From Bacillus sp. HSf4 (GTDB lineage Bacteria > Bacillota > Bacilli > Bacillales > Bacillaceae), in contig NZ_CP120679.1 of the NCBI RefSeq assembly GCF_029537375.1, positions 742,001 through 806,000 on the forward strand: DNA of 64,000 bases. Direction: 5' to 3'. The notes under the pieces are model-generated. The model was not told the origin of the DNA. It was given only the letters and a program-made list of their open reading frames with translations, and did no database searches. The position numbers and the translations under genes are program-made. Below, piece after piece: positions 25,429-39,727 of this stretch. Each line of letters opens with the position of its first letter. Position 1 is the stretch's first letter.

Positions 25429-26563
25429 ACAGACGATTTTCCCTGGTGCAACAATCGGTATTATCGGCGGCGGACAGCTTGGAAAAATGATGGCGGTCGC
25501 CGCAAAACAGATGGGATATAAGATCGCGGTGGTTGACCCGGTACCTTCTTCGCCTTGCGGACAGATCGCCGATATTGAAATCACCGCGGCTTACAATGAT
25601 AAAGAAGCGATAAAGAAGCTGGCCGAAGTGAGCGATGTCATTACCTATGAATTTGAGAACATCGACTATGACGCCTTGAACTGGCTAAAGGAAAATGCTT
25701 ATCTTCCTCAGGGAAGCGAGCTTTTGCTCCTTACGCAAAACAGGGAGACGGAGAAAAAAGCGATTGAATCAGCAGGCTGCAAAGTGGCGCCGTACAGGAT
25801 CATTCGCGATGATGCTGAGCTTGAAGCAGCCGTGGCAGAGCTCGAGCTTCCCGCAGTGTTGAAAACATGCCGCGGCGGATATGACGGAAAAGGCCAGCAT
25901 GTGATCAAGAGTGAGGCGCAAATCAAAGAGGCTGCCGCTCTCTTGCAGCATGGTACATGCATTTTGGAAAGCTGGGTTCCTTTCAAAATGGAATTGTCCG
26001 TCATCGTGACGAGATCTGTAAATGGAGAAACAGCCGTATTTCCCGCAGCCGAAAATATCCATAAGCACAACATTTTGTTCCAAAGCATCGTCCCGGCAAG
26101 AATCGATGATGCAATTCAGGAAAAAGCCGCATCACTCGCACTTAAGCTTGCGGAGAAGCTTCAGCTCGTCGGAACGCTTGCTGTCGAGCTTTTCCTAAAG
26201 GAAGACGGCGGGCTGCTCGTCAACGAGCTTGCGCCGCGTCCGCACAATTCGGGCCATTATACACTCGATCTGTGCGAAACAAGCCAGTTTGAACAGCATA
26301 TCCGGGCTGTTTGCGGACTGCCGCTCGGGAAAACAGACCTTCTCAAAGAAGGGATGATGGTCAACCTGCTTGGTGATGAAGTGTACATGGCAGAAGAAGA
26401 CCCGGAGCTTTTAAAAGAAGCAAAGCTTTATATATACGGAAAACATGAAGTGAAACAAGGCCGCAAGATGGGGCATATCACATTTTTAAGAAAACCCGAT
26501 CAGGAATGGATCGAGAGCATCACCGAAAAGTGGATCGAAAGAGATGGAGGACGAAAACAATGA
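25421..26563 (+). CDS. purK: N5-carboxyaminoimidazole ribonucleotide synthase
   Basis: 380 residues if it starts at the TTG 25421, which matches the B. subtilis protein and lets the Rossmann segment '[18 protein letters not shown]' lie at the N-terminus. The ATG at 25370 and a GTG at 25412 are in frame but give non-family N-termini; the ribosome binding site (GGAAAG) is weak for all, as expected for coupling to purE. It is an ATP-grasp enzyme ([25 protein letters not shown]) that carboxylates AIR with bicarbonate and ATP to N5-CAIR. Its last four bases overlap purB. Confidence 0.95.
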   Translation: MYKQTIFPGATIGIIGGGQLGKMMAVAAKQMGYKIAVVDPVPSSPCGQIADIEITAAYNDKEAIKKLAEVSDVITYEFENIDYDALNWLKENAYLPQGSELLLLTQNRETEKKAIESAGCKVAPYRIIRDDAELEAAVAELELPAVLKTCRGGYDGKGQHVIKSEAQIKEAAALLQHGTCILESWVPFKMELSVIVTRSVNGETAVFPAAENIHKHNILFQSIVPARIDDAIQEKAASLALKLAEKLQLVGTLAVELFLKEDGGLLVNELAPRPHNSGHYTLDLCETSQFEQHIRAVCGLPLGKTDLLKEGMMVNLLGDEVYMAEEDPELLKEAKLYIYGKHEVKQGRKMGHITFLRKPDQEWIESITEKWIERDGGRKQ

Positions 26564-27855
26564 TCGAACGTTATTCAAGACCGGAAATGGCCGCGATTTG
26601 GACGGATGAAAACAGATTCAAAGCATGGCTTGAAGTTGAAATTTTGGCATGTGAAGCATGGGCGGAGCTTGGCGTGATTCCGAAAGAAGATGTGAAGGTT
26701 CTGCGGGAAAACGCGTCATTTGACATCAACCGCATTTTCGAAATCGAGCAGGACACACGCCATGATGTCGTCGCCTTTACCCGCGCCGTGTCCGAAACGC
26801 TTGGCGAAGAGAAAAAATGGGTTCACTACGGACTCACTTCAACAGATGTTGTCGATACCGCTCTTTCCTACCTATTAAAACAGGCGAACGACATTTTGCT
26901 CAAGGATCTTGAGAGATTTATTGACATCTTAAAAGAAAAAGCGACAGAACATAAATATACGGTGATGATGGGGCGAACACACGGCGTGCACGCAGAACCG
27001 ACGACATTCGGTTTGAAGCTTGCTCTCTGGTATGAAGAAATGAAACGCAACCTCGAACGCTTCAAGCAAGCGAAAGAAGGCATCGAAGTCGGCAAAATCT
27101 CAGGTGCCGTCGGAACGTACGCGAACATCGACCCATTCGTTGAACAATACGTATGTGAGAAGCTCGGCCTAAAAGCTGCGCCGATATCCACACAGACACT
27201 GCAGCGTGACCGCCACGCCGACTACATGGCCGCCCTTGCGCTGGTGGCGACAAGCATCGAGAAATTCGCCGTTGAGATCCGCGGCCTGCAAAAAAGCGAA
27301 ACGCGCGAGGTAGAGGAATTTTTCGCAAAAGGCCAAAAAGGTTCATCCGCGATGCCGCATAAGCGCAATCCGATCGGCTCGGAAAACATGACGGGAATGG
27401 CCCGCGTCATCCGCGGCTACATGCTGACGGCTTACGAAAATGTACCGCTTTGGCATGAGCGCGATATTTCCCATTCATCAGCGGAGCGCATCATTTTGCC
27501 TGATGCAACGATCGCGCTGAACTATATGCTGAACCGCTTCGGCAACATCGTCAAAAACTTGACCGTGTTCCCTGAAAACATGAAGCGCAACATGGATCGT
27601 ACACTCGGCTTGATCTACTCTCAGCGCGTCCTTCTCGCTCTCATTGACACCGGCATGGCGCGTGAGGAAGCGTATGACACCGTGCAGCCGAAAGCGATGG
27701 AAGCATGGGAGAAACAAGTGCCGTTCCGCCAGCTTGTCGAAGCTGAGGAAAAAATTACGTCCCGACTGTCTCCGGAACAAATTAACGACTGCTTTGATTA
27801 CAATTACCACTTAAAAAATGTCGACTACATTTTTGAACGTTTAGGCTTGGCATAG
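26560..27855 (+). CDS. purB: Adenylosuccinate lyase
   Basis: 431 residues from the ATG at 26560 after GGAGG, overlapping purK by four bases; the extended frame from 26506 is not used. It belongs to the fumarase/aspartase superfamily, with the signature [11 protein letters not shown] and the catalytic-region motifs 'TSTDVVDTA' and '[13 protein letters not shown]'. It cleaves SAICAR to AICAR and adenylosuccinate to AMP, each with release of fumarate. A strong hairpin without a T run follows, before purC. Confidence 0.98.
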   Translation: MIERYSRPEMAAIWTDENRFKAWLEVEILACEAWAELGVIPKEDVKVLRENASFDINRIFEIEQDTRHDVVAFTRAVSETLGEEKKWVHYGLTSTDVVDTALSYLLKQANDILLKDLERFIDILKEKATEHKYTVMMGRTHGVHAEPTTFGLKLALWYEEMKRNLERFKQAKEGIEVGKISGAVGTYANIDPFVEQYVCEKLGLKAAPISTQTLQRDRHADYMAALALVATSIEKFAVEIRGLQKSETREVEEFFAKGQKGSSAMPHKRNPIGSENMTGMARVIRGYMLTAYENVPLWHERDISHSSAERIILPDATIALNYMLNRFGNIVKNLTVFPENMKRNMDRTLGLIYSQRVLLALIDTGMAREEAYDTVQPKAMEAWEKQVPFRQLVEAEEKITSRLSPEQINDCFDYNYHLKNVDYIFERLGLA

Positions 27856-27858
27856 AAT

Positions 27859-27887
27859 AGACCGCCCGCTTTTACAGGCGGGGGTCT
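27859..27887 (+). other. Stable hairpin in the purB-purC gap
   Basis: AGACC-G-CCCGC (27859-27869) pairs with GCGGGGGTCT (27878-27887) with one bulged G. It is followed by AACTGC and not by T, so it is not a terminator; it may protect or process the operon mRNA. Confidence 0.5.
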
Positions 27888-27929
27888 AACTGCTTAAATA
27901 TTTCCAACATTCGGGTTAGGAGGCCTTCT

Positions 27930-28646
27930 GTGAATATTGCGAAAAATGAACTTTTATACGAAGGAAAAGCGAAAAAGATTTACCGGACGGATGATGACAA
28001 CACTTTGTTTGTCGAATACAAAAACTCAGCGACGGCTTTTAACGGAGAAAAAAAAGCCGAGATTGACGGAAAAGGCCGTTTAAATAACGAAATTTCCAGC
28101 CTGATTTTCACAAGGCTTCACGAGAAGGGAATCAACAACCACTTCGTTGAACGAATTTCTGAAACGGAGCAGCTCATTAAAAAAGTGACGATCATCCCGC
28201 TTGAAGTCGTTGTCCGCAATGTCGTTGCCGGAAGCATGTCCAAAAGGCTCGGCATTCCGGAAGGCACGGAGCTGGGGCAGCCGATTATCGAGTTTTACTA
28301 CAAGGATGACGCGCTCGGCGATCCGCTGATCACAGAAGACCATATCCGGATTTTAAAAGCGGCTGAGCCTGAACAGGTGGAGAAAATCAAATCGATTACG
28401 AGACAGGTAAACGAAGAGCTGCAGACGATTTTCGCGGCTTGTGATGTCAGATTGATAGATTTCAAGCTTGAGTTCGGACTCGATGCTATGGGTGAGGTTC
28501 TGCTGGCCGACGAGATTTCCCCGGATACGTGCCGGCTTTGGGATAAAGAAACGAATGAAAAGCTTGATAAAGACGTGTTCAGAAGAAATTTAGGCGGATT
28601 GACTGATGCATACGAAGAAATTTTCAAAAGACTTGGAGGCATGTAA
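27930..28646 (+). CDS. purC: SAICAR synthase
   Basis: 238 residues, starting at a GTG seven bases after TAGGAGG. It joins CAIR and aspartate with ATP to give SAICAR. The family motifs are visible: LLYEGKAKKIY at the N-terminus, 'VPLEVVVRN'-type IPLEVVVRNVVAGS, and DEISPDTCRLWD near the C-terminus. It ends two bases before purS. Confidence 0.98.
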   Translation: MNIAKNELLYEGKAKKIYRTDDDNTLFVEYKNSATAFNGEKKAEIDGKGRLNNEISSLIFTRLHEKGINNHFVERISETEQLIKKVTIIPLEVVVRNVVAGSMSKRLGIPEGTELGQPIIEFYYKDDALGDPLITEDHIRILKAAEPEQVEKIKSITRQVNEELQTIFAACDVRLIDFKLEFGLDAMGEVLLADEISPDTCRLWDKETNEKLDKDVFRRNLGGLTDAYEEIFKRLGGM

Positions 28647-28647
28647 T

Positions 28648-28902
28648 ATGTACAAAGTGAAAGTGTATGTCAGCTTAAAAGAAAGTGTCCTAGATCCTCA
28701 AGGGAGTGCCGTCCAGCATGCTTTGCACAGCATGTCCTACAAAGAAGTTCAGGAAGTCCGCATCGGAAAATACATGGAGCTTTCCATCGAAAAATCAGAC
28801 CGCGACCTTGACGTTCTCGTCAAAGAAATGTGCGAAAAGCTTTTGGCAAACACGGTGATCGAAGACTACAGATATGAAGTTGAGGAGGTTGTCGCACAGT
28901 GA
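28648..28902 (+). CDS. purS: FGAM synthase subunit PurS
   Basis: 84 residues from the ATG at 28648 after TTGGAGG. It is the small dimeric subunit that holds PurL and PurQ together in Gram-positive FGAM synthase and helps pass ammonia between them. '[20 protein letters not shown]' is the family N-terminus. Its stop codon overlaps the purQ start (GTGA). Confidence 0.98.
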   Translation: MYKVKVYVSLKESVLDPQGSAVQHALHSMSYKEVQEVRIGKYMELSIEKSDRDLDVLVKEMCEKLLANTVIEDYRYEVEEVVAQ

Positions 28903-29582
28903 AATTTGCGGTGATTGTATTGCCGGGCTCAAACTGCGATATCGATATGTACCACGCCATTCAAGATGAGCTCGGTGAAGAAGCTGAATACGTCTGGCAC
29001 ACGGAAACAAGTCTTGACGAATACGACGGCGTTCTGATTCCCGGAGGCTTTTCATACGGCGATTATTTAAGATGCGGCGCGATCGCCCGCTTCGCAAACA
29101 TTATGCCTGCCGTCAAAAAAGCGGCTGAAGAAGGAAAGCCGGTGCTCGGGGTCTGCAACGGATTTCAAATTTTGCAGGAGCTCGGACTTCTGCCGGGTGC
29201 GATGAGACGCAATAAAGATTTGAAATTTATTTGCCGCCCGGTTGAACTGATCGTGCAAAACGATGAAACGCTGTTTACATCTTCTTATGGAAAAGGGGAA
29301 TCGATTACGATCCCTGTCGCACACGGCGAAGGAAACTTCTATTGTGATGAAGAAACGCTTGCAAGATTAAAAGAAAACAACCAGATTGCTTTCACGTACG
29401 GAACGAATATCAATGGAAGCGTCGACGATATTGCCGGCGTCGTCAATGAAAAAGGCAATGTATTAGGCATGATGCCTCACCCTGAGCGCGCTGTCGACTC
29501 TCTGCTCGGAAGCGCCGACGGTCTTAAGCTGTTTCAGTCTATCGTGAAAAATTGGAGGGAAACTCATGTCGCTACTGCTTGA
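28899..29582 (+). CDS. purQ: FGAM synthase glutaminase subunit
   Basis: 227 residues; GTG start overlapping purS by four bases, after GAGGAGG. It is a class I glutamine amidotransferase: nucleophile Cys in GVCNGFQIL (about residue 86), and '[10 protein letters not shown]' with the His/Glu of the triad. It supplies ammonia to PurL. Its end overlaps purL by 17 bases. Confidence 0.98.
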   Translation: MKFAVIVLPGSNCDIDMYHAIQDELGEEAEYVWHTETSLDEYDGVLIPGGFSYGDYLRCGAIARFANIMPAVKKAAEEGKPVLGVCNGFQILQELGLLPGAMRRNKDLKFICRPVELIVQNDETLFTSSYGKGESITIPVAHGEGNFYCDEETLARLKENNQIAFTYGTNINGSVDDIAGVVNEKGNVLGMMPHPERAVDSLLGSADGLKLFQSIVKNWRETHVATA

Positions 29583-31794
29583 ACCAAGTAAAGAACAAAT
29601 TAAGGAAGAGAAACTCTATCAGCAAATGGGTGTCAGCGATGACGAGTTTGCCATGATTGAATCAATCCTTGGAAGGCTTCCAAACTATACGGAAATCGGG
29701 GTTTTTTCGGTCATGTGGTCAGAGCATTGCAGCTACAAAAATTCAAAGCCGATCCTGAAAAAGTTCCCGACTAAAGGCGAGCGTGTTCTGCAAGGTCCGG
29801 GAGAAGGCGCTGGGATCGTCGATATCGGCGACAACCAGGCGGTCGTCTTCAAAATCGAATCGCACAACCACCCGTCAGCGATCGAACCTTATCAGGGAGC
29901 GGCTACAGGCGTAGGCGGCATCATCCGCGACGTCTTCTCAATGGGCGCTCGTCCCATCGCTGTTTTGAACTCTCTTCGGTTTGGTGAACTCACTTCACCG
30001 CGTGTGAAGTACTTGTTTGAAGAAGTAGTCGCAGGCATCGCCGGCTACGGCAACTGCATCGGCATCCCGACCGTCGGCGGGGAAGTCCAGTTTGACAGCT
30101 GCTATGAAGGCAATCCGCTTGTCAATGCGATGTGTGTCGGCTTGATCAACCATGAAGACATTAAAAAAGGGCAGGCGAAAGGCGTCGGCAACACCGTCAT
30201 GTACGTCGGTGCCAAAACGGGACGCGACGGCATCCATGGCGCAACCTTCGCCTCAGAGGAAATGTCTGATACTTCAGAAGAAAAGCGCTCAGCGGTTCAA
30301 GTCGGCGATCCGTTTATGGAAAAGCTGCTTCTTGAAGCGTGCCTTGAAGTCATCAAATCCGACGCTCTAGTCGGTATTCAGGACATGGGTGCGGCCGGAC
30401 TGACAAGCTCCAGCGCGGAAATGGCGTCCAAAGCCGGTTCCGGCATCGAAATGAACCTTGACTTGATCCCGCAGCGGGAAACAGGAATGACACCTTACGA
30501 AATGATGCTTTCCGAGTCCCAGGAGCGCATGCTGCTCGTCATTGAGCGCGGCCGTGAACAGGAAATCATCGATATCTTCGACAAATATGACCTTGAAGCG
30601 GTAGCCGTGGGCCGGGTGACAGACGATAAAATGCTCCGTCTTTTCCATAATGGCGAAAAGGTCGCCGAGCTTCCGGTCGATGCGCTGGCAGAAGAGGCAC
30701 CTGTCTACCACAAGCCTTCAACGGTTCCGGCATACTACAAAGAGTTCCTTGAAACAGACGTCCCTGCTCCACAAGTGGATGATGCGAAAGAAACGCTTCT
30801 CGCACTTTTACAGCAGCCGACGATTGCGAGCAAGGAATGGGTTTATGACCAATACGACTATATGGTGCGCACAAATACGGTCGTCGCTCCTGGCTCTGAT
30901 GCGGCGGTTCTCAGAATCCGCGGCACGAAAAAAGCGCTCGCGATGACGACGGACTGCAATGCCCGCTATTTGTACCTCGATCCGGAAATCGGCGGGAAAA
31001 TCGCTGTCGCTGAAGCCGCGCGCAATATCGTCTGCTCGGGAGCCGAGCCGCTCGCGGTCACAGACAACCTCAATTTCGGAAACCCGGAAAAGCCGGAAAT
31101 CTTCTGGCAAATTGAAAAAGCGGCTGACGGCATCAGCGAGGCGTGCAATGTCTTAAGCACACCAGTCATCGGCGGAAACGTCTCCCTTTACAATGAATCG
31201 AACGGAAGTGCGATCTATCCGACGCCTGTCATCGGTATGGTCGGACTGATCGAAGATACGGCACACATCACGACACAGCAGTTCAAAGCAGCCGGCGATT
31301 TGATTTATGTCATCGGAGAAACGCTTCCTGAGTTTGCCGGAAGTGAGCTGCAAAAGCTGACGGAAGGAAAGATCTATGGAAAAGCCCCTGCGCTTGATCT
31401 CGAGGTTGAAGAGGCGCGGCAAAAAGCGCTCCTCAAAGCGATCCGTTCAGGGCTTGTCCAATCAGCGCACGACGTCTCAGAAGGCGGACTCGGTGTAGCG
31501 CTTGCCGAAAGCGTCATGTCTGCTGACGGCCTTGGCGCCGAAGTCGCACTTGCAGGCGAGCCGGCTTTATTATTCAGCGAATCACAATCACGATTCATCG
31601 TATCAGTGAAAAAAGAAGACCGTGAATCTTTCGAAAAGCTCGTGAAAGACGCCGTCCCTATCGGTGAAGTAACATCAGACGAAACGCTTGTCATCCAAGG
31701 TCAGGAAGGAAAACAATGGATTCATGCGCAGACGGAAGAGCTGAAAAGCGCGTGGAAAGGAGCTATCCCATGCTTGCTGAAATCAAAGGCTTAA
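29566..31794 (+). CDS. purL: FGAM synthase large subunit
   Basis: 742 residues, identical in length to B. subtilis PurL. It converts FGAR to FGAM with ATP and ammonia. Motifs of the small-type PurL are present: '[14 protein letters not shown]', '[21 protein letters not shown]', '[12 protein letters not shown]' and '[17 protein letters not shown]'. GGAGGG precedes the ATG inside purQ. The last 25 bases overlap purF, again giving coupled translation. Confidence 0.99.
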   Translation: MSLLLEPSKEQIKEEKLYQQMGVSDDEFAMIESILGRLPNYTEIGVFSVMWSEHCSYKNSKPILKKFPTKGERVLQGPGEGAGIVDIGDNQAVVFKIESHNHPSAIEPYQGAATGVGGIIRDVFSMGARPIAVLNSLRFGELTSPRVKYLFEEVVAGIAGYGNCIGIPTVGGEVQFDSCYEGNPLVNAMCVGLINHEDIKKGQAKGVGNTVMYVGAKTGRDGIHGATFASEEMSDTSEEKRSAVQVGDPFMEKLLLEACLEVIKSDALVGIQDMGAAGLTSSSAEMASKAGSGIEMNLDLIPQRETGMTPYEMMLSESQERMLLVIERGREQEIIDIFDKYDLEAVAVGRVTDDKMLRLFHNGEKVAELPVDALAEEAPVYHKPSTVPAYYKEFLETDVPAPQVDDAKETLLALLQQPTIASKEWVYDQYDYMVRTNTVVAPGSDAAVLRIRGTKKALAMTTDCNARYLYLDPEIGGKIAVAEAARNIVCSGAEPLAVTDNLNFGNPEKPEIFWQIEKAADGISEACNVLSTPVIGGNVSLYNESNGSAIYPTPVIGMVGLIEDTAHITTQQFKAAGDLIYVIGETLPEFAGSELQKLTEGKIYGKAPALDLEVEEARQKALLKAIRSGLVQSAHDVSEGGLGVALAESVMSADGLGAEVALAGEPALLFSESQSRFIVSVKKEDRESFEKLVKDAVPIGEVTSDETLVIQGQEGKQWIHAQTEELKSAWKGAIPCLLKSKA

Positions 31795-33200
31795 ATGAAG
31801 AATGCGGCGTATTTGGGATTTGGGGGCATGATGAAGCACCGCAGATTACGTACTACGGACTCCACAGCCTTCAGCACAGAGGTCAGGAAGGCGCCGGGAT
31901 TGTGGCGACGGACGGGCAACAGCTGTCCGCCCACAAAGGGCTGGGGCTGATCACAGAAGTTTTCCAAAACGGCGAGCTTGAAAAAGTGAAGGGAAGAGGG
32001 GCGATCGGCCATGTCCGCTATGCAACGGCGGGCGGTGGCGGCTTTGAAAATGTGCAGCCGCTCCTGTTCCATTCGCAAAATAACGGCAGCCTGGCGCTGG
32101 CGCACAACGGCAACTTAGTGAACGCCAGCCAACTCAAGCAGCAGCTTGAAAATCAGGGAAGCATTTTTCAAACGTCTTCTGATACGGAAGTGCTCGCCCA
32201 CTTAATTAAAAGAAGCGGGCACTTCGAGCTGAAAGATCAGATCAAAAACGCTCTTTCCATGCTGAAAGGCGCTTACGCTTTCTTGATCATGACGGAATCG
32301 GAAATGATCGTCGCCCTTGATCCGAACGGCCTCAGACCGTTATCAATCGCCATGCTCGGCGACGCGTATGTCGTCGCCTCGGAAACGTGCGCCTTTGATG
32401 TGGTCGGCGCGACCTATTTGCGCGATGTTGAACCTGGGGAAATGCTGATCATCAATGATGAAGGCATGAAATCTGAACGGTTCTCCATCAACATCAACCG
32501 CTCGATCTGCAGCATGGAGTACATTTATTTCTCAAGACCGGACAGCAATATTAACGGAATCAATGTCCACAGCGCCAGAAAGAACCTGGGCAAAAAGCTG
32601 GCCGAAGAATCCGGCGTTGAAGCGGATGTTGTCACAGGTGTCCCGGATTCCAGCATTTCGGCGGCAATCGGCTATGCCGAAGCGACAGGCATTCCTTACG
32701 AACTCGGACTGATCAAAAATCGCTATGTCGGCAGAACGTTTATTCAGCCGTCACAGTCGCTCAGAGAACAAGGCGTCAGAATGAAGCTTTCCGCGGTGCG
32801 CGGTGTCGTTGAAGGCAAGCGCGTCGTCATGGTAGATGATTCCATCGTGAGAGGGACGACGAGCCGCAGGATTGTGACGATGCTGCGCGAAGCCGGAGCG
32901 ACGGAAGTGCACGTCAGAATCAGCTCTCCGCCGATCGCCCATCCGTGCTTTTACGGAATCGATACATCGACGCACGAAGAACTGATCGCTTCTTCGCATT
33001 CAGTGGAAGAAATCCGTCAGGAAATTGGCGCCGATACGCTGTCCTTCTTAAGCATTGAAGGGCTCCTTTCCGGAATCGGCAGAAAGTATGAAGACGAAAA
33101 CTGCGGCCAGTGCATGGCCTGCTTTACGGGAAAATACCCGACGGAAATTTATCAGGATACTGAACTTCCGCACGTGAAAGAAGCCGTGTTGACAAAATAA
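31770..33200 (+). CDS. purF: Glutamine PRPP amidotransferase
   Basis: 476 residues from the ATG at 31770 after GGAAAGGAG; the longer frame from 31716 is a run-in within purL. The N-terminus [16 protein letters not shown] holds the 11-residue propeptide, whose removal exposes the catalytic Cys12. It makes phosphoribosylamine, the first committed step of purine synthesis. The PRPP loop '[15 protein letters not shown]' and the Cys residues of the 4Fe-4S cluster (near '[10 protein letters not shown]') are visible. About 97 bases separate it from purM. Confidence 0.99.
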   Translation: MLAEIKGLNEECGVFGIWGHDEAPQITYYGLHSLQHRGQEGAGIVATDGQQLSAHKGLGLITEVFQNGELEKVKGRGAIGHVRYATAGGGGFENVQPLLFHSQNNGSLALAHNGNLVNASQLKQQLENQGSIFQTSSDTEVLAHLIKRSGHFELKDQIKNALSMLKGAYAFLIMTESEMIVALDPNGLRPLSIAMLGDAYVVASETCAFDVVGATYLRDVEPGEMLIINDEGMKSERFSININRSICSMEYIYFSRPDSNINGINVHSARKNLGKKLAEESGVEADVVTGVPDSSISAAIGYAEATGIPYELGLIKNRYVGRTFIQPSQSLREQGVRMKLSAVRGVVEGKRVVMVDDSIVRGTTSRRIVTMLREAGATEVHVRISSPPIAHPCFYGIDTSTHEELIASSHSVEEIRQEIGADTLSFLSIEGLLSGIGRKYEDENCGQCMACFTGKYPTEIYQDTELPHVKEAVLTK

Positions 33201-33297
33201 AGTGCCTGGTGAAATGAATAAAGGGCAGCTCTTTGATTGCTGCTCTTTTGAAATTGGAAAGTATAAATCGACAAGTGCGGAATAAGGAGTGATTGTG

Positions 33298-34338
33298 ATG
33301 TCTGAAAGCTATAAAAACGCCGGGGTTGATATTGAGGCGGGCTATGAAGCCGTAAAACGGATGAAAAAACACGTCGAACGGACAAAGCGCATCGGTGTGA
33401 TGGGTTCTCTCGGCGGATTTGGCGGGATGTTCGACCTGTCGGAGCTTCCTTACAAAAAACCGGTGCTCATTTCCGGAACGGACGGCGTCGGGACGAAGCT
33501 GAAGCTGGCTTTTGCAATGGATAAACACGATACGATCGGCATCGACGCCGTGGCCATGTGTGTCAACGATGTACTGGCTCAAGGCGCTGAGCCGCTCTTC
33601 TTTCTCGACTATCTTGCACTCGGAAAAGCAGATCCGGCCAAAATCGAAGAGATCGTAGGAGGCGTTGCCGAAGGCTGTGTGCAGTCCGGATCGGCGCTAG
33701 TCGGCGGGGAAACGGCGGAAATGCCGGGGCTTTATACCGAAGATGAATATGATATCGCCGGTTTTGCAGTTGGCGCCGCGGAAAAGGACGGGATCGTAAC
33801 AGGCGAAAAGATTCAGGAAGGGCATCTTTTAATCGGGCTCTCTTCAAGCGGTCTTCACAGCAACGGCTTTTCACTCGTGCGGAAAGTTCTTCTTGAGGAT
33901 GCCGGCTTGAGCCTCTCTGAAACATATCCACCTTTTGAACGGCCTCTTGGCGAAGAGCTTTTAGAGCCGACAAAAATTTATGTCAAACCTGTGCTTGAAG
34001 CGGTCAAAACAGGGAAAGTCGACGGCATGGCCCATATCACGGGCGGCGGTTTTTATGAAAATCTGCCGAGGATGATGCCCGACGGCCTTGGCGTTGAAAT
34101 CGACAACGGCTCATGGCCCGTTCCTCCCGTCTTCCCGTTTATTCAGGAAAAGGGCGGTTTGAAATCAGAAGAAATGTTCAATGTCTTCAACATGGGAATC
34201 GGCTTTGTGCTGGCGGTCAAAGAAGAGCATATGACAGACATCATTCAAACGCTCGAAAACAATGGAGAAAAAGCATACTTGATCGGCCGGGTGAAAAGCG
34301 GAAGCGGCGTGACGTTTGGCGGTGCCGGACTTTCATGA
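33298..34338 (+). CDS. purM: AIR synthase
   Basis: 346 residues from the ATG at 33298 after AAGGAGTGA; two residues more upstream would lack spacing. It closes the imidazole ring of FGAM to AIR with ATP. Family motifs: '[14 protein letters not shown]', 'GGETAEMPG' and '[14 protein letters not shown]'. Overlaps purN by four bases (ATGA). Confidence 0.98.
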   Translation: MSESYKNAGVDIEAGYEAVKRMKKHVERTKRIGVMGSLGGFGGMFDLSELPYKKPVLISGTDGVGTKLKLAFAMDKHDTIGIDAVAMCVNDVLAQGAEPLFFLDYLALGKADPAKIEEIVGGVAEGCVQSGSALVGGETAEMPGLYTEDEYDIAGFAVGAAEKDGIVTGEKIQEGHLLIGLSSSGLHSNGFSLVRKVLLEDAGLSLSETYPPFERPLGEELLEPTKIYVKPVLEAVKTGKVDGMAHITGGGFYENLPRMMPDGLGVEIDNGSWPVPPVFPFIQEKGGLKSEEMFNVFNMGIGFVLAVKEEHMTDIIQTLENNGEKAYLIGRVKSGSGVTFGGAGLS

Positions 34339-34918
34339 AAAAATTTGCGGTTTTTGCATCAGGAAGCGGAACGAATTTTGCAGCGATCTTAAAGAAGATG
34401 AAAGAAGAAAACTGGGATGCCGAAATCGTGCTTGTCGTCTGTGACAAGCCGCAGGCGAAAGTGCTTGAAAGAGCGGAAGAAGCCGGAATCCCGTCATTTG
34501 CCTTCCAGCCGAAATCGTTCGAAAACAAAGCGGCTTTTGAACAGATCATCGTCGAACAGCTGCGTCTCCACGGGGCGGAGTGGATCGTACTGGCGGGTTA
34601 CATGAGGCTGATCGGTGACACGCTTCTTTCGGCATACCGGAACAAAATCGTCAACATCCATCCGTCGCTCCTCCCGGCTTTTCCGGGAATTGACGCGATC
34701 GGACAAGCGTACAGAGCCGGTGTGAAAGTAGCCGGAATCACAGTTCATTATGTTGATGCAGGCATGGATACAGGACCGATCATCGCTCAGCGGGCCCTTG
34801 AGCTTGAAAAAGACGAAACATTGGAATCCCTGGAAGAAAAGATTCACAATTTGGAACACGAACTTTATCCGGAAGTCATCAAAGAGCTTCTTGAACTAAA
34901 TGGCAGAGGTGAGAAGGA

Positions 34919-34922
<4 letters not shown>
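34335..34922 (+). CDS. purN: GAR transformylase (10-formyl-THF dependent)
   Basis: 195 residues from the ATG at 34335; a long upstream extension in the same frame is an accident within purM. It formylates GAR to FGAR. '[16 protein letters not shown]' is the phosphate-binding N-terminus, '[19 protein letters not shown]' holds the catalytic Asn-His, and [13 protein letters not shown] follows. There is no strong ribosome binding site, so translation is probably coupled to purM. Confidence 0.98.
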
Positions 34923-37740
<2,818 letters not shown>

Positions 37741-37746
37741 ACATGA

Positions 37747-37787
37747 AGAGAGACAAAATGGGAAGCGCATTTTGTCTCTTTTTTTAT
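37747..37787 (+). terminator. Terminator of the purine operon
   Basis: AGAGACAAAATG (37749-37760) pairs with CATTTTGTCTCT (37768-37779), followed by seven T. The convergent TetR gene ends inside it at 37784. Confidence 0.93.
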
Positions 37788-38365
37788 ATCGGCTTTTTTT
37801 GGATCAGGCTGATCATGGATTCCGCCATAAATTCCGGTGTATAAGGCATTCCGTTTTCAAGCCACCATGCCGCCGTACCCGCATAAGCGGAAATCACGAA
37901 CTGCCGCTGAATGTCCAAGGGCACTGTATGTTCAACTTCACCGGCTGCAGCTTTTTTAATGCCCGTCAAAAAGCTGTCATTCCAAAAATCCTGAAGCAAT
38001 TCCTTAATATTCAGTTCATACCGTCTGTTCATGATGATCGTAAAATCAGGGCTGTTCTTTTTTAAATGCTGATAGAAACGCAGCACATACCAGTACGCTT
38101 CGGGCTTGTCCCCGGAGAGCTCAGCATCAAGGGGCGAGAAAATCTCTTTTTGCATGGCTGCAAACATCTCGCTCACATTTTGGAGCAGCAAATCATATTT
38201 GTCTTGGTAATGCTGATAAAATGTCGTTCGATTCAAGTTTGCCTGTTTTGTAATGTCCTGTACGGATATCTTTTCCCATTCTTTTTCAGCAAGCAGGTGA
38301 AAAAGGGCCATTTTTAAACGGTTTTTCGATTGCGTCACCCGCTTGTCCCCGCGGTAGCTGTCCAT
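37784..38365 (-). CDS. TetR-family regulator divergent from a P450 gene
   Basis: 193 residues from the ATG at 38365, just after GGAGGAGG; the longer frame from 38422 is not supported. Residues about 10-60 form the TetR helix-turn-helix: 'KNRLKMALFHLLAEKEWEKI' and SVQDITKQANLNRTTFYQHY. The rest resembles the C-terminal part of AcrR/YfiR-type proteins ('FAMSAYAGTAAWWLENGMPY'-like FVISAYAGTAAWWLENGMPY). It faces the P450 gene across 132 bases that contain an inverted repeat suited to TetR binding, so it probably controls itself and the P450. Confidence 0.88.
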   Translation of the reverse strand: MDSYRGDKRVTQSKNRLKMALFHLLAEKEWEKISVQDITKQANLNRTTFYQHYQDKYDLLLQNVSEMFAAMQKEIFSPLDAELSGDKPEAYWYVLRFYQHLKKNSPDFTIIMNRRYELNIKELLQDFWNDSFLTGIKKAAAGEVEHTVPLDIQRQFVISAYAGTAAWWLENGMPYTPEFMAESMISLIQKKPI

Positions 38366-38415
38366 CAAGCCTCCTCCTCCGAACTTTTTCGACACTTCTT
38401 TCTCATCTGTTGGTT

Positions 38416-38433
38416 GAATCATCCAGCTGATTC
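38416..38433. promoter_or_regulatory. Candidate TetR operator between the regulator and the P450 gene
   Basis: GAATCA (38416-38421) and TGATTC (38428-38433) form a perfect inverted repeat over 18 bases. A further GAATCAGCT (38466-38474) is the inverse of AGCTGATTC (38425-38433). The repeat lies in the spacer of a possible P450 promoter (TTGAAT 38414, TAATTT 38437). Confidence 0.5.
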
Positions 38434-38497
38434 TTTTAATTTTAAACTAACATATTTGTAAAAATGAATCAGCTAAACAAAAGAAGGAGTGAAGCGA

Positions 38498-39727
38498 GTG
38501 AAACAAGCAAAACAGCAGAACCCCATTCAAAAAGCGCTGCTTAACGGAAAGAACAGCCAGGACCCGTATGATCCGTTTCCATGGTATGAAAGCATTCGCA
38601 AGGAATCGCCTGTACACTATGATGAAGACAGCGAAGTGTGGAGCGTGTTTTTGTATGAGGATGTCAAAAAGGTGATCAGTGACAAAGACTTCTTTTCCAA
38701 TCAATTTCCCCACACTGAAGGTACCAATACATTTGCCAAAACAATGGTCAGCATGGACCCGCCAAAACATACCCGGATCAGGTCGATCGTCAACAAGGCT
38801 TTTACCCCGCGCGTCATGAAAGCTTGGGAGCCGCGGATTCAGGAGCTGACGGATGAACTGCTGAAAGAGACTCGCGGACGGGAAGAAATCGATCTTGTGC
38901 AGGATTTTTCTTACCCCTTGCCCGTCATCGTCATTTCTGAAATGCTGGGCGTTCCTGCTCAGTATAAGGAGAAATTCAAGGAATGGTCCGATTTGTTGGT
39001 CAGTTTGCCAAAGAGTGATCATCAGGAAGACGTGCTGGCGTGGATAAATGCGAGAGATCAAGGAGAAAAAGAGCTGAGTGCGTTTTTTGAAGACATCATT
39101 CAAGAGAAAAGACAGAATCTAGGAGACGATATCATTTCGCTCTTAATTCAAGCTGAACAAGAAGGGGAAAAGCTTTCGCCAGATGAACTTGTGCCGTTTT
39201 GCAATCTGCTTTTGCTGGCCGGCAATGAGACGACGACGAATTTGATTTCAAATGCGGTATACAGCATTCTTGAAAAGCCGGGTACATACGATGCGCTGGG
39301 CAATGAACCCGATCTGATTCCGCAGGCTGTCGAGGAAGCTGTCCGCTTTCGCGCTCCCGCCCCGATGATCGTCCGCTATGTCAAGCAGGATATTGAGATC
39401 AGGGGGACACGGTTGAAAAAGGGAGAAGGTGTCATCGCTTTTCTTGCTTCAGCCAACCGGGATGAATCCAAATTTGCAAGGGCGCACGAATTTGATATTC
39501 ACCGCCATCCGAACCCGCACATCGGATTTGGCCACGGGATTCACTTCTGCCTCGGCGCCCCGCTGGCACGGCTGGAAGCCAAAATCGCGCTGACGGCGCT
39601 TTTGAAACAATATGCTTCAATGGAAAAGCTCTCGATTACACCGATGGCAAACACCAGCATGTACGGTCTGAAACATTTCCGCCTCCGCGTGAAGCCCGCC
39701 GGAGAATCGGCGCCTTTTCAATCATGA
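38498..39727 (+). CDS. Cytochrome P450, CYP109 family-like
   Basis: 409 residues from the GTG at 38498, eight bases after AAGGAG; a GTG at 38489 overlaps that site. The I-helix motif LLLAGNETTTNLI (oxygen activation), the ExxR of the K-helix in 'AVEEAVRF', and the heme-binding loop FGHGIHFCLGAPLARLE with the proximal Cys are all intact. There is no membrane anchor, so this is a soluble bacterial P450 needing a separate ferredoxin system, none of which is nearby. The sequence resembles B. subtilis CYP109B1 (YjiB), which hydroxylates fatty acids and terpenoids; the natural substrate is unknown. Confidence 0.92.
   Translation: MKQAKQQNPIQKALLNGKNSQDPYDPFPWYESIRKESPVHYDEDSEVWSVFLYEDVKKVISDKDFFSNQFPHTEGTNTFAKTMVSMDPPKHTRIRSIVNKAFTPRVMKAWEPRIQELTDELLKETRGREEIDLVQDFSYPLPVIVISEMLGVPAQYKEKFKEWSDLLVSLPKSDHQEDVLAWINARDQGEKELSAFFEDIIQEKRQNLGDDIISLLIQAEQEGEKLSPDELVPFCNLLLLAGNETTTNLISNAVYSILEKPGTYDALGNEPDLIPQAVEEAVRFRAPAPMIVRYVKQDIEIRGTRLKKGEGVIAFLASANRDESKFARAHEFDIHRHPNPHIGFGHGIHFCLGAPLARLEAKIALTALLKQYASMEKLSITPMANTSMYGLKHFRLRVKPAGESAPFQS

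Noticed and set aside
27859..27887. Terminator between purB and purC
   Set aside because: The hairpin is stable but has no T run and sits inside an operon whose genes must be co-expressed.
34113..34334. N-terminal extension of purN
   Set aside because: It lies inside purM in another frame, has no family sequence, and the ATG at 34335 gives the exact PurN length.
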